Assembly: GCA_036768485.1 (NCBI GenBank)
Contig: JAVLUZ010000567.1
Coordinates: forward strand, 124,001 to 188,000
Source of the DNA: Mermis nigrescens
Taxonomy: Eukaryota; Nematoda; Enoplea; Mermithida; Mermithidae
DNA: 64,000 bases
Direction of reading: 5' to 3'
In this document: in pieces, positions 41,207 through 52,790 of the stretch
Layout of the letters: each line of letters begins with the position of its first letter
Position numbering within the stretch: the first letter of the stretch is position 1
Position numbers and translations under genes: made by a program
Notes under the pieces: model-generated
What the model saw: only the letters and a program-made list of their open reading frames with translations
Told to the model about the DNA's origin: nothing
Databases searched by the model: none

Positions 41207-42500
41207 CTAATTGATTATTGTTGCCCAAAAACTTAGAAAAGCTTCGCTCAAATAATTTAAATAATGTAAATATTCTATTTTGATAATTTCTAATCGTTCC
41301 GAGCGAAAAACTTGCGCAAATTTTGCTCCCTTCGTGGAAAAACCCTTACAGTCGGGAAAATGCGTCAGCCGCCGACGAGCTAGGGCCAAATATAGTAACA
41401 AGTAAACAGAATATTTTCGGCGGAAAAAATTAGATAAAAAACTAAAAATCGAGTAAACGACGAATAATGAGCTAAAAATAGCGAAACGAGCGCGTTCCAG
41501 AATTTTTTTAAAATAACAAACCGACCAATTCAAACATTTTGTAGGTATATTCCTCTTGTCTACGAAATCGATTTGTCCTGCTAATCTGGCCTCGAATCAG
41601 GATTGAAAAAATTATTGTATACCGTTCCCATGGTACAAAATTGTACAATATTATAAGCAAATACGTCATCGCAATCAAGCCGCTACAGTAAACCCGGCCG
41701 GAACGTCGGGCTACGGCGACGATGAGCCCAAAGTGCGATCCTACTGTACGCGTTTTTTGGGCGCGAATTTCTGCCAAAAAAACTGGCTACATTAAGCAGG
41801 TACATTACTCGCAATAAGGGCGACTAATCACGCGGGAATTCTGACACATATATATCACTGAAGGGTATGAAAAAGTTGCTTTGCGAAAAAAAGTTACTTT
41901 GAAACGCACTGGCGACGGGCCGAGCCGGGATGTTTGATAAAATATGCAAATTTGCGTGCACTTTTATAAAAAGTTTACACCTGCGAGTGGGAATTGATGG
42001 GAAATTTCCCGGGAACGAATGATCGATCGGAAAAAAATTAATGAGGCACGCAAGATGGTCGAATGAATACGAAATTGGTAAAAAAAAGTAAGCGGCGATA
42101 ATTTCTACGTATTGAATTTGATCCGGAAAAAAAGAACCTTTTCTCTCCATCGATTGTTGGTCGGCTAATGAAATTTTTGCCTTAATTTCGATTAGTTGCA
42201 GGAAAAAATGGGAATAAAAATTTTAAAAAAAAGGCAAAAATGATCAGAAATCAATGGCTTTTTTCGTAGCGCGTTCGTTATTGCGCAATATATTGCGTAA
42301 AACGAGCGTGATTTTGATTGGACGGATGGAAAAAGTTGCACGTCGTGCGATTTTTTAGTTCATTCGTTCGTCGTCAATGAATACGAAATGGCAAGAGAGC
42401 CGTTTTTTCGGCCAATCTCGCGTTATTAATATAATCAAATCTGATTGCGCGCGTTGATAATTAGAATTCCTGTCCTAACCTTATCACGCGCTGAGAACTT
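41207..42500. other. Repeat-free, CpG-richer stretch downstream of the Ala/Gln-rich gene
   Basis: No window repeat occurs here. CpG is clearly commoner than in neighbouring sequence, with words such as TTGCGCAATATATTGCGTAA (42272-42291) and GGCGACGGGCCGAGCCGG. Open minus-strand frames of 89-108 codons exist, but with no splice or family evidence. Possible regulatory sequence or distal 3' region. Confidence 0.35.
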
Positions 42501-43463
42501 TTTTAGTGATAAGCAGACTTTACAGTAAGACGGCAATTCTAACGATTTTACGAAACTGCTAATTTTTAATAGAATATCATACGGGTAGCAGTGATGAATT
42601 CAGAGGGGGGCTCCGTTAAAGGAGAAAATAATGTTTATTTAGAGAAAATTCGAAATATGAAATGAAAACAATCAAAAAGTAATTATTTCTATATAGAATA
42701 TGATAATATGCGCACCTATGCTTTAAATAGACAAAAAGCCAACCGAACGAGGGCGTACAGGGATTCGGACTATTCAGAATTTAAAAAATTCACAGAATTC
42801 TATCGATAGACTTTTTCGTTTTTCGAAATTTTATACTCTAATGCATTGACAAAAGTCGAAGTTGTGAGTGATACTTTTTGCATATATATATCTGTCCATT
42901 TTTTTGCCCTGGACCTCGAAATTTTTCGACCTTCCCAGACCCTGAAATTTAGCTCCCTCCATCTCCTTAACAAGGTCAGTCAAGAAAATAATAAATGCAT
43001 GCCATCTGCTTTGGTCACTTCTATGCGAATATTAAAATTTTTTAGCAAATTGAATGGGTAAATAGATTTCAACAAACATTTTAATGCTTTTGCTACGTAT
43101 TGTGCAAATTTCTACATCTTTCTATGCATTGTGCTTGAATGTATTTTTTTGCGAAGCACGACAATTTTAAACTAGTAAAATGATTTTTGAAGAGAAGGCA
43201 GTAATTCAGCAGAAAAACAGAAAAATGAAACGAATTGACATTAAGATTCTACAAAATCTATCTAAATATTTGTTTCCCAAATATTTACTAATAATTCTGA
43301 AATGTTATTAGTCGAGTCTCACATAATATTTAATAATTGAATTTCATAGACTGCCTTAATCAAAGTATCAAACAGTGTTGAAGATTAAGCCAATGACCTT
43401 CTCGAGCTAAACAAAACACATACAAATTTGCTGAAAAAGAAATGTTAAAAAGAAATTACTTTA
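42501..43463 (-). other. Probable 3' flank/3'UTR of the Ala/Gln-rich gene
   Basis: AT-rich, directly downstream of the TGA at 43464 on the minus strand. A minus-strand AATAAA lies at about 42633-42638. No coding signal. Confidence 0.35.
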
Positions 43464-44654
43464 TCATATTTGCATCGTCTCTGCCAAACTTCGCAGCATA
43501 GGCAGGCCCATGGGAAAAACGCCTTCGGGCGTAGAAAGCATCGCCGGCGGCGACGCCTGCGGCATAAATCCCAGCAGGGCGGGATGCCGATGTCCCGTCG
43601 AACACCCGTTACGTTCGAGCAACAATTCGTACAACCCGTAATGTTGAGGCAACGATGCCGACGCCGCCGCTGCCGACGCCGCCCCTGCCGCCGCGGCGGC
43701 GGTGGCGCCGTCAACCCTGAATAGCCGGTCGGCGGCGTAAAACGCGGCAGCGGCGGCGGGGAACGCCAAGTCAGGCGGCAACGCGCCGCCCAACGACGCT
43801 TGGAACGTCGACGCCAGCAAAGACCAGTCGATTCGATGTTGCAGCGCGTCGTCGCAACGGTTATTCCCGCCGCCGCTATTGCCGTTTTTTCCGTCGAACC
43901 CGTCTTCATTATACACCGCGCCGTTCTTCGCTTCGTCGCGGGACCTTATAGCGTTAGCTTGGTTGGCGGCGATTAGAGCCTCCGACAGTCGCTGCTGAAG
44001 CGCGGCCGCCGGCGGCAAGCGATTGTCAATCGGCGGCAAACGATTTTCGAGCGATTGCGCCAGTTGCTGCTGCTGCGCTCGACGGAAATCGTTCAAAAAC
44101 GCGGCGCAAAGCAGCAGCTGCGAGTTGTTCGTTGCCGACGCCGCCGCGGCGGCGGCGACGGCTGCGGCCAGCGTCGACGATTCCGACGCCGCCGCCGTTA
44201 AAATTTGCCGTCGACGCTACCGGCAAACTTAACGACGGCGCCGGCGCCGCCGCTGCGAACCGATTTAACGGCAATCCGAGGGCATTGATAGGCGGCGCGC
44301 CGCCGACGCCCGAAAGGCGCGAAGCGACTAGAGCGGCGAGGAAATTGGGTGGCGGCTTGCAAGCGGCGCTGGTCGGCTGATTGTGAGGATTCAAGTAGTG
44401 CTGGTAGTGATTGTGCTGCTGCTGCGGCGGCGGCGACGATTGAATCGCGGCGGCGTGCGGCATGCCGCCGCATAAATTGGGCGGAAGCGCCGACGGCGGC
44501 GGATACTGCGGCGGCGACAATTTCAACATCGCTTGAGCGGTGGCAGCGGCGGCGAAATGCGTCGGCGCCCTGAAATGATGACGTTGCGGGTAGAAGCGTC
44601 GCGGTGGCGAGACGACGCGAGCATGTTGTTGATCGTCGAGAAATTTGATTGAAT
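43464..44654 (-). CDS. Ala/Gln/Pro/His-rich protein, 3' exons (5' part missing), possible transcription factor
   Basis: A GC-rich island in an AT-rich window, open in two overlapping minus-strand frames. The upstream part (about 44654-44229) encodes basic, Pro/Gln/His-rich sequence: VSPPRRFYPQRHHF, AAAATAQAMLKLSPPQYPPP, PPPQQQHNHYQHY. The downstream part (44161-43464) encodes SATNNSQLLLCAAFLNDFRR, RAQQQQLAQSLENRLPP, a poly-Ala run and ends LRSLAETMQI-stop. A 67-bp intron (44162-44228, GTTTGC...GGCCGCAG) would join the frames and remove the stop at 44117-44119; a one-base assembly error is the alternative. The upstream acceptor, TTTTTTTCAAAAAAG at 44655, resembles the TTTCAAAG sites of the other genes and leaves a phase-1 join. 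Composition fits an animal transcription factor tail. No DNA-binding domain lies in these exons. The third frame is a shadow. Confidence 0.6.
44162..44228 (-). other. Proposed 67-bp intron in the Ala/Gln-rich gene
   Basis: Donor AA|GTTTGC and acceptor GGCCGCAG|CC. The length and phase (one base before, two after) convert the upstream frame into the downstream one exactly. The donor is not a strong consensus, so this remains a proposal. Confidence 0.4.
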
Positions 44655-47059
44655 CTTTTTTGAAAAAAAGATGAAAAAATAGAAAATTAAAAAATATATA
44701 GTAAAATGAAGGAAAATATAACCGTAAAATTGAAAATATGCAATACAAAAAGTGCAAAAGAATTTGCAGTAGGTAGGGTAACAAGCAACAAGAAGCCGCA
44801 AAAAATGAGGTTATAGTATAAGAGAAGGCCGATTCGAAAAAATCATCAAAAATACAGAGAATTAAATTTGGAAAATTATACGGCAAACGAGTCTCTTGCA
44901 GAGATTATGAGGACTAATCTCGCACAAGATAACCAAGAAAAGGCTTTGCCCCATAACAATCATAACAGTATGATGGCCTTTCTAAATCGGCAAAGGTGTC
45001 TTTTGTAAAAAAGTTAAGTAAAAAAGTAAAAATGAACTGATGGAAAAACGTAAAGTAAATATGTGAAGAGGGTAAAAGTAAAAAAATAAGAAAAAATAAA
45101 AGTAAAGTAAAAGTAAAAATAAAGTAAAAATGGAAAGAAAGCAAAAAGTTGAAAAGCTAACAAGCAAAAATGTGAAGGACAAACTAAAAAGTAAAAGTAA
45201 AACTAAGAAAAGTTGAAAGTAAAGTGAAAAAACTAAGAAGTGAAGTTTTCAAAAAAGAACTTTTTTCGACAACGACATAGTAAAAAACAAACACGGCGTT
45301 CCTTTAAGACAAAATGAATGAGTAATATGAAAACCGTATTAAATAATTGCTGAGCGATTTTCATCAATGATAAAATTTTTAAACTAAATTTTAACGCAGC
45401 CGAAATTTCCACATTTTAGTAAATTATTTTGTTTATTTGATAAAGCCCCATATTAAGTTTAGAAGCGTCAAAGAACAAAAATATTTTAGGGTTTCATCAA
45501 TTAAGCAGTATCGTATTGTTTTCTTTCAGAGGCTCAAACTTTTAAGCTGGAAATCGTATGCCTTCAGAAACCTTCAAAATTGCATTTAAAATATTAAAAT
45601 AACAAAATGTAAGCGGCGCACAACGCCTAATTAGTTTTCAGACCCCAATCTCTTTAGAAATCCCCAAAAATTTAGTAGAATACGGTAATGCTGTCAGAAA
45701 TATATCGGAGTATGTTAATAAATTCTGGCATCTTTTGTTGCCAGAGATTCAGAAATTGGCTAAAAAAATACTAGCAAAGGTGGAAAAATGCAGAAAAATG
45801 TACTAAATGGTCGAAATGATCGAGGAAATTTGGATACCGTGTATGTACACGACTATGATGAGAAAATAGGGTCTTGTTGGGAAAAAAGGATAAGGTCAAA
45901 TTTGAGCCTAGCGCAAGCCGGTTTCAACACCCAGTATTAAACCAGGCTTAAACATATCGTAATAAAATTGAACACGGCCTATCTAGCGCGTAGAAGTTTA
46001 ATTCTAGCTTAATCCTCGGACGGCCGTGGGTATGGACCCAACGTTGAAATCATTGTAGCTCAGTGAGTTTTGGAGATACACTAAAACGGTTTGCAGCCTC
46101 GAGATTGCCATCGCAGAATTGACAAAGAAAATGAGTCGTCAAAAATTTTTTCTCAATATCGTAGAGGAAAAAATTTTGGAAACCAAGATGAAGCGAATTG
46201 ACTAATCCCGAATTATTCTAGATTTTTTTCTATATTTTAAATTATGTAATGTTATAGAAAGTTCAAATTCCGGCAAAGAAGCATGAGAATGAGAAAAACA
46301 AATGACTCGAAAGCGCGTGCGTATCATCTCGACGCGCGCACATTTCCGTAAAATTTAGCTTTTATCATTTGTTCTTCTTCTAGCGGAAATCAATGTTTTT
46401 AAGACATTTTTTAGTGCAAAAATATAGAGAAATGGACCTAAAACGCTATAGGATTGTCCAACACCCTAATCTCAGCCCGTAGAACTTTTTCACTTGACAA
46501 AATGCAAAAAAAAGAATTTTAACAAAGCACCTCTTTTCAAAGTATCAGATAAGCAGTTCCTACAGTAATTATGCTTAGGATTTGCTCTTGTAGTATAAGC
46601 AATAAGATACTTATCAAGTTATTGTTTACTAATTTTCGTCAAATATTCACCAAGATATTCAATTTTTTTACTTTTGCATGTTTTCGCACTGCTGTCCGAG
46701 GGTTAAGAAAAAAAATCGAAACCAGGCCGTGTACATACTTTCAAGCATCTTTTTCTAATACATTTGTTAGCTTAATCCGAAAAAACGGAGTTATGCGCGT
46801 CAAAAACTTAAGTATTTTAAAAAATGTTTAATTATGGATGCATCTATTAGTCTTTATTGTTAGTGCGTATAGTTGTTGAAAGCCAAGATTTCTAATTTTT
46901 AGATAAAACTGAGTTTTAACAATTTATTTAGTCAGGCAAAAAGTTGTAAGTTTTGTCCCTTTTTGACCGTTGCTTTCTTTTCACTAGAAAATTAAGTCCT
47001 TCCTGCGATCGAGTCAAGCCAGATGTGTATGTGAGGAAAAGGGATTTAGGAGCTTAGTC
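44655..47059. other. Upstream intron or flank of the Ala/Gln-rich gene; low complexity, few repeats
   Basis: 44990-45240 is a degenerate AAAGTAAAAGTAAAA repeat (T-rich on the coding strand). GGCGCACAACGCC at about 45613 is a degraded J core. Otherwise AT-rich with nothing supported. Confidence 0.45.
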
Positions 47060-47275
47060 TATCGCAAAAAATCGAAAAATAGGTAAATATTTTGAGAAGA
47101 ATTAGACAAAATGAAGGCCAAATAACATATGAAAATCAACCTCGTTCGGCATAATTATTTAAAATTAAACAGAAACTACGGATTAATCAGCTTTTTTGCT
47201 ATTTTAACACCGGTTTCCGAGGCCCCTTTGGCTTAACAATCTCCCCTAGACCGGCCATACTGTTTCAGGTTGCTC
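47060..47275 (-). repeat. Family K repeat, copy 4
   Basis: ACAAAATGAAGGCCAAATAA and the end TAGACCGGCCATACTG match other K copies. Confidence 0.5.
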
Positions 47276-47517
47276 ATAGGCGTGTGGCTTTAGACCCCAA
47301 ACTCTTCAAAACTCGTTAGACCCTAAATTATATTTTTGGCAGCTTTTCGGCATTTTTACCAGATTTACACCATCTAGACTCCCAAAAATCAACTGCTCTG
47401 CCCATTACGCTTGTTTTACAAAGAATCCAAAAATAGATTTTTGCGATGTTAAGCACGACTCAGCTAATTGTTATCACGATCGATGATAAAAAATCTGTCC
47501 ATTAGTATAAACAAAAT

Positions 47518-48240
47518 TTGCAAAAGGGCGCATTTCCAGTGAAAAATGCTCGATTGCATACGTCAGATGAAAAAATCGGGTCAAATTTTAGGCAAGCAAG
47601 CCGAAATATTCGTTTGCGAAATTCGCTCCTTATCAATTTTAGGCGCGTCTATTGTGACGGTGGGCGGGCCATCGCGGGCCGAAACGTAATTTTGGCGCAT
47701 TGCCAAAATTACGTCACGCGCGCGTTGCCGGTCGTGCAATTTTTGGGCAATATTCATTCTTCAAATTTCAAACGATCGCTCGGTCGAAAAGAAGGGAAAA
47801 ACATGAAAAAAGAAAACGAACGCCAGATAGTATTCGAGCTCGATTTTTCCGTTGAGCCGAACATTTATCAAAAATCGTTTACGCAATTAAATTTACGACG
47901 CAACAAGCGCCGGAAGTCGAATTCTGGCCAGCACGAAAAAGACTGGGAGAATTAAGCGCAGAGCGAGACGTGCATTTGGAAGATTGCCAAAAAACACCGA
48001 AATAAACGACGTCTATCCAACGCGGCATTACAGCCGAAATTGGCCAAATAATAGAAAGTTTGACTAATGGTCGCCGTTTCTAATAAGTGCCCGCAGCGTA
48101 TAAGTCCGCATGGCAAACGAAGTTCTGTGCGAATGATGTTACAAAATAAACCGGTGTTTGGCACATTAGTATTATTTTGATATTTCCTGCGAAATATTCG
48201 GAAATGTTTACGAAAAGTCGACGACATTGCATCACTTTAT
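47518..48240. promoter_or_regulatory. CpG-rich unique stretch with a long perfect palindrome; candidate regulatory region
   Basis: Contains GTGACGGTGGGCGGGCC (GC-box-like) and, at 47684-47714, a perfect inverted repeat with 13-bp arms, ACGTAATTTTGGC and its complement around GCATT. The right side reads TTACGTCACGCG, a CRE-like site. A 145-codon plus-strand frame (47518-47955) and a 91-codon minus-strand frame (47952-48227) exist, but neither shows family features. I favour regulatory over coding. Confidence 0.35.
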
Positions 48241-50353
48241 CCACTCAGCAACAATATTTTCCATTTACTGCTTAAATCTTGCAGCCGTTGGCAAAACAAT
48301 AAAAGGGAAAATTATCGCCTTCTGAATTTAGGGAGAATAATATCTCAATAACTACTCGTAAATTGACATAAATCACGGTCCTCTTGAGCGTTTCTCACTC
48401 AGCTCTATACGTTTGAGGGGAAAAATCTATGAAACAAGTTTAAAAAATTTATCTCGATGTCGATCACGTGCAAAGAATATCCTGTATCAAATGATCAGAA
48501 AAGTGATTTCTTAGCATTGTATTCAAGTTTAACCCTGCAGAAAAATGGTTCAACTTCTTTTGTACTCAATTTCGGTACATTGAAAAGAGAAACAAAGCGG
48601 GAAATAAATGATTTGGCGCAGAGCGCTAGAAAATTTTGACTTTATCGCAATGTATCAGTCAAACTATGGGAGACAAAACGCATACAGTGTGGGCCAAAAA
48701 GGCTAAACCCCAATAATGTATCATGACTTAGGCTAATATTAACATAAAATTTTGAGACTACTTGCATTCGATAGATAAATATATGCTTGTTTCAATTCAG
48801 CAAAAAATTTTTAGCCATTTATCGGTCGTTCAATCGCTATGGCGATTTGTTTACACCTTTTTGTTGATACATTTGAGACCCCATGGTTTCTGCATTGTGT
48901 GTTATTACTGAGTATACGGTACCTACCCTTTTTTTACAATATCTTCAGTAAAAAAACTTTGTAGCACATTGGCTAAACTCTAGAGTGGGTATTTCTTCCT
49001 GCTAAATGCAAGAACTGCAAAATATCGACAAATATATAAGCAAATTGAGGACATGGCCGAAAAAGCCGGTTTAAACAAAATCAAGGTAGAGTGTAAACAA
49101 ATGGCTGTAGCACCTAAATCGCTTACAGGTGGCCAAAATTTTTTAGGCGATTCAAACAGACATTTTTATCCATCTAACGACATTGAACTTGAAATTTTGT
49201 ATTCAGAATTACCAAAGTTATGACCGGTTACATTTAAGTGTAGCCTTTTTTAGCTTGACCCTGTAAATAAAAATAATTCCGGCACAAAGTGTCAGAAAAT
49301 ATTGCGCTTATATGCCCAAAGACGCTGAAATCTGTTCTGGTGATCTTTCAAGTGCATTGCGAGAACATTCAATTTTTACCTTTAAGGACCCTTGTAAAAA
49401 ATAATCGTGCTATAAAAATTTGGAGGAGACTACTTCTCCTCCATAGCTACGCCACTGTGCATGATATGATCATGTAAAAAACGTGTCATTCCTAAATGAA
49501 ATGACAAAAATTTTGTCGCTTTCCAGGCAATTAAAGTTTGAAAAATTTTGGTGTATTTAGCTTCATTATAAGTAGGAAAGTGAAAAACAAAAAAACAAAA
49601 CCAAAAAGCTCAAATTACCGCGTTGTCATGAGGTAAGTTGTCACTTTTGGTAGAAAAATCGATATTTTTAGCGCAAACGTAATCAATGGAGTTTTCAGCA
49701 CGAGAAACCAGCCTGATCAAGCCAAATGATTTATTTCTTATCACGATTATTAGTTCGTACATATTTGTAGAATAATTTGGTATCTGATTTATCACCTCGG
49801 AGATATTAATTTGAGGAAGTTGCATTCAATTTAAGAAAAAATGATAAAGCGATATGCTTTACGACAGATTTCCTTTGCGACCATAATAAAACGACGACTG
49901 CATCATTTGAATTGAAAATTTTATGTTCATTCAAGCTTGCGACAGATAGCCAGGGTTAAATTTTTCATAATATTCGTTCTTTGCATGCATGGAAGTGGGA
50001 CTGAGTTCATCATTGGAGATACACGGTTTCGTTTAAAATTTATAAAAAATGTTTTGCGCTTTTTTTGTTGTGTTCCGAAAATTCCTGCCGATGACTGCCT
50101 AGAAATGTGATTCATTCAGCTTTAGTGCAGATTCGGATAAATCTCAACTTTCTCGTACATTCGGCACCATAGGCTTTTCAAATTTACAGCTTTTAAAAAC
50201 TAGCAGATGCCATTATTCGGTGTGGAAAGCATTCTCAACGTTCCACCGTACGAAACCTGTTGATTTTCAGTTTCAAAATAAGTCACTAACGCCTGACGAT
50301 CGTAATCTTCATAGGATGAATTTCGGTTTGCTCGTCGCATATTTAGATAGTCT
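48241..50353. other. No recognised gene or element
   Basis: GGCGCAGAGCGCTAGAAAATTTT at about 48614 (interrupted) is a degraded J core. Minus-strand frames at 49610-49825 and 49927-50115 are somewhat protein-like but lack splice support or a family match. Confidence 0.4.
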
Positions 50354-50549
50354 CAGAGGCGGATTTAGGAGGGGGCGCGGGGGGCGGCCGCCCACCTCCA
50401 TTGGCCAAAAATAGTGCGCAAAATTAAGGACTTTTTCGAGCGATTTTTAGCGATTTTCTGGTTAAAACGGCAAATTTTTTCGCCCAAGTCAGGATTCCGC
50501 CCCCTTAGGGGTACCGCCCATCTTAGGAAAATCCTGGATCCCGCCACTG
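50354..50549 (-). mobile_element. Family C MITE, copy 3, perfect 8-bp TSD
   Basis: 196 bp between GATAGTCT duplications (50346-50353 and 50550-50557). The ends are CAGAGGCGGATTTAGG and AAAATCCTGGATCCCGCCACTG in inverse. Carries the CGGGGGGCGGCCGCCC palindrome. Confidence 0.88.
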
Positions 50550-50557
50550 GATAGTCT

Positions 50558-51205
50558 GAACTATAAAACACGTAATGATTAATCACATTTTCGTTTTTCA
50601 TGTTTCGCAATTTGCAGCTTGTACATACGATGCTACATCATATCTTTAGTTGAACTTATTTTTTGTAGCACACATTGATTTTACGAATGTGAAAGTCATG
50701 TGGTTGGACAGGCGAGATATTAAGCTTTATAAAGATACGTCACAATCTGCTCTTTTACCTAAATTTGCGTGATTTTCACACGATTGAAAAGTGTGCAGAT
50801 TTTTTCGGGGCACATGCTAATTGTCCTAAAAACCGTGTGAATGTTCCTAGTGTTTGGATAAATTTTGCGGCAGTTGTCTCGGAGAAATCCAAAATTTTTT
50901 TAATCATCTTTAAAATTGATTATCGAGAAGCTAATATAAACTAACGTTGTACAAAAAAAACGTTTATATGCCCGAGCAGAGTTGGCTGATTAAAATTAGC
51001 TCAGAGCTTGTCAGAACTCACATTGTTTTGTGGAATAACGAAATTTAATCCAAGGGCGGAAGTTTACTCGTATCGTTCTTTTAGGTCCAGAGATCTTTCC
51101 GGGAAACTCCTCTTTAAAAAATTCAAATTCACATTTCAAACCAGACATTTGCGTGAAAGGTGGCTTTGGGCGTTAAGACTAGTCAAGTCGAGCGTGGCCG
51201 ACCTA
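50558..51205. other. Nothing recognised
   Basis: AT-rich, no gene supported. Confidence 0.4.
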
Positions 51206-52012
51206 GGGCATAGGTGCACAATGGCAGGGGGAGGGTGAAATCCCAAAAATCTAAAACAGTTAATTTAACTTTCACGATTTTTTTGCTGTTTTAACGATCA
51301 AAATGGTCAAAATAGCCTATAAAACATTTTTTCGTGGTAATATCGCATTTTAAAAGCATGTTTAGTTCATTTTGACTGCATTATATCACTTTTAATACAA
51401 AAAAATGCAAAAATCTATCGATTTTGGGCGCTTTTTGAGTAAAAAGTACTTAAAAGTACTAATCTGGCGCGAAACGCCGGAAAAATTTTGGTTTTTTCAC
51501 TGCTTTTTACCTCAAAAATGATACAAAAAACGTTCCATCAGCTCAAAATCACCGGAGCAGTACCTGTCCGGCTGACCCTTCAAGGGGGTAATACCCCTCC
51601 CTCACCACCTCTCCCCCAATGTGCATGTATGCCTGGGGGTCGCATGCATAGATACACAAGGTCAGGGCGGCAGGGTAGGATGAGCGAGAGGGGGATCCCA
51701 GAAATCCAAACCAGTACATTTAGTTCTTCATTATTTTTGCTATGCAGACGACGAAAATGGTCAAAATACCCCTATCAAACGTTTTTTAGCGATAAAACCA
51801 CATTTCAAAGCATTTATAGTCCATTTTGACTGCGTCATATTGCTTTTAACACCAAAAATTATAGAAACTGATCTTTTTTGGGTGAGTAAAAAGCAAATAA
51901 TTGACCTCAAAAATGATGCAGAAAACGTTCCGTCGGCTCAAAATCGGCGGACAATACTTGTCTGACTGACTGTTCAGCGGGGGAGGGGGTTATACCCAGA
52001 CATGCACGTGGG
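51206..52012. repeat. Two adjacent copies of a roughly 400-bp repeat (family L), one with a GGCGCGAAACGCC core
   Basis: Copy 1 (51206-51633) and copy 2 (51635-52012) share ATGGTCAAAATA-CC, TTTTTTAGCGAT..AAA, GTCCATTTTGACTGC, CTCAAAAATGATxCA and GAAAACGTTCC-TC-GCTCAAAATC in order. Copy 1 also carries TGGCGCGAAACGCCGG; the corresponding segment is deleted from copy 2. Confidence 0.6.
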
Positions 52013-52262
52013 GGTTGGAAGTCTAGTCCTCCAGAATGGAAAAATGGGAAATTTGTTCAGGAAAAATGAGGCAAAATGAAGGCCAAAAATAAAAATTGAA
52101 AATTTTTCTAAAAAGTGCCTTACATTGATCAGAATCTGTATAATAACGTAGATTTAACACTAATTTAGCACGTATATTAGTTTAGGTCATTTTAGCTCAA
52201 AGCTCAATTCTTGACCCCTCCAGACCGGCTGTTGCCCCAGATCGGCCTTGCCGTGCGTCTAT
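52013..52262 (-). repeat. Family K repeat, copy 5
   Basis: GAGGCAAAATGAAGGCC, AATAACGTAGATTTAAC and the end GATCGGCCTTGCCGTGCG. Fused directly to family L copy 2. Confidence 0.55.
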
Positions 52263-52695
52263 GGTTACACCTCCTCACCCTTCTGCGCACATGTATGAAT
52301 TGTAACATGGCCTGGGGTCAAAAACTTAGCGTTTTCCGGGCCAAAATGACCTTAAAAACTAATATAAATGCTAAAATAGTGTTGAAACAAGCTCATTGTA
52401 CTGGCTCTGGTGAATCTCACGCACTTTAGAGAACGAATCTCAATTTTCATCCATTTTTGACTTTCGTTTTTCCTCATTTTGCCCAGAACCCCCACGTGCG
52501 TGTCTGGTCAAGACTCAAAACTGTCAAAAGAGAAAAAGAAAATTTTAGGAGCAAAATAAGGCAAAAAATAAAAGATAAATGAAGTCAAACCTTTTCTGCA
52601 GAAATGCTTGAAATTGACCAAAAACAGTGGATTAATGTAGTTTCTAAGCTACATTAGTATTCGTACCGATTTGTTGAGGCCAATCAAGGTTAAAA
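52263..52695. repeat. Further family K fragments in both orientations
   Basis: TTTCCGGGCCAAAATGACC (about 52333) through GCCCAGAACCCCCACGTGCG (about 52482) is a plus-oriented copy. 52550-52690 is a partial minus-oriented copy with GAAATGCTTGAAATTGACC. Confidence 0.45.
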
Positions 52696-52790
52696 TTCTT
52701 TTTGGCGAAGCGAAGATTTTATGCTTCTTACAAAGAATTACTGGACGAAAACATATAAATTCTAACAATTATCCTTTTTATAGCGAAAAT

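Noticed and set aside
41207..42150. Minus-strand frames of 89-108 codons
   Set aside because: No family match, no splice context, and several overlapping frames of equal quality.
44198..44801. Other open frames over the GC-rich exon, both strands
   Set aside because: Shadows caused by GCCGCC-rich coding sequence. The two chosen frames give coherent Ala/Gln/Pro/His-rich protein.
47518..47955. 145-codon plus-strand frame
   Set aside because: No family features or splice signals. Composition is explained by a CpG-richer unique stretch with palindromes, so it is kept only as a candidate regulatory region.
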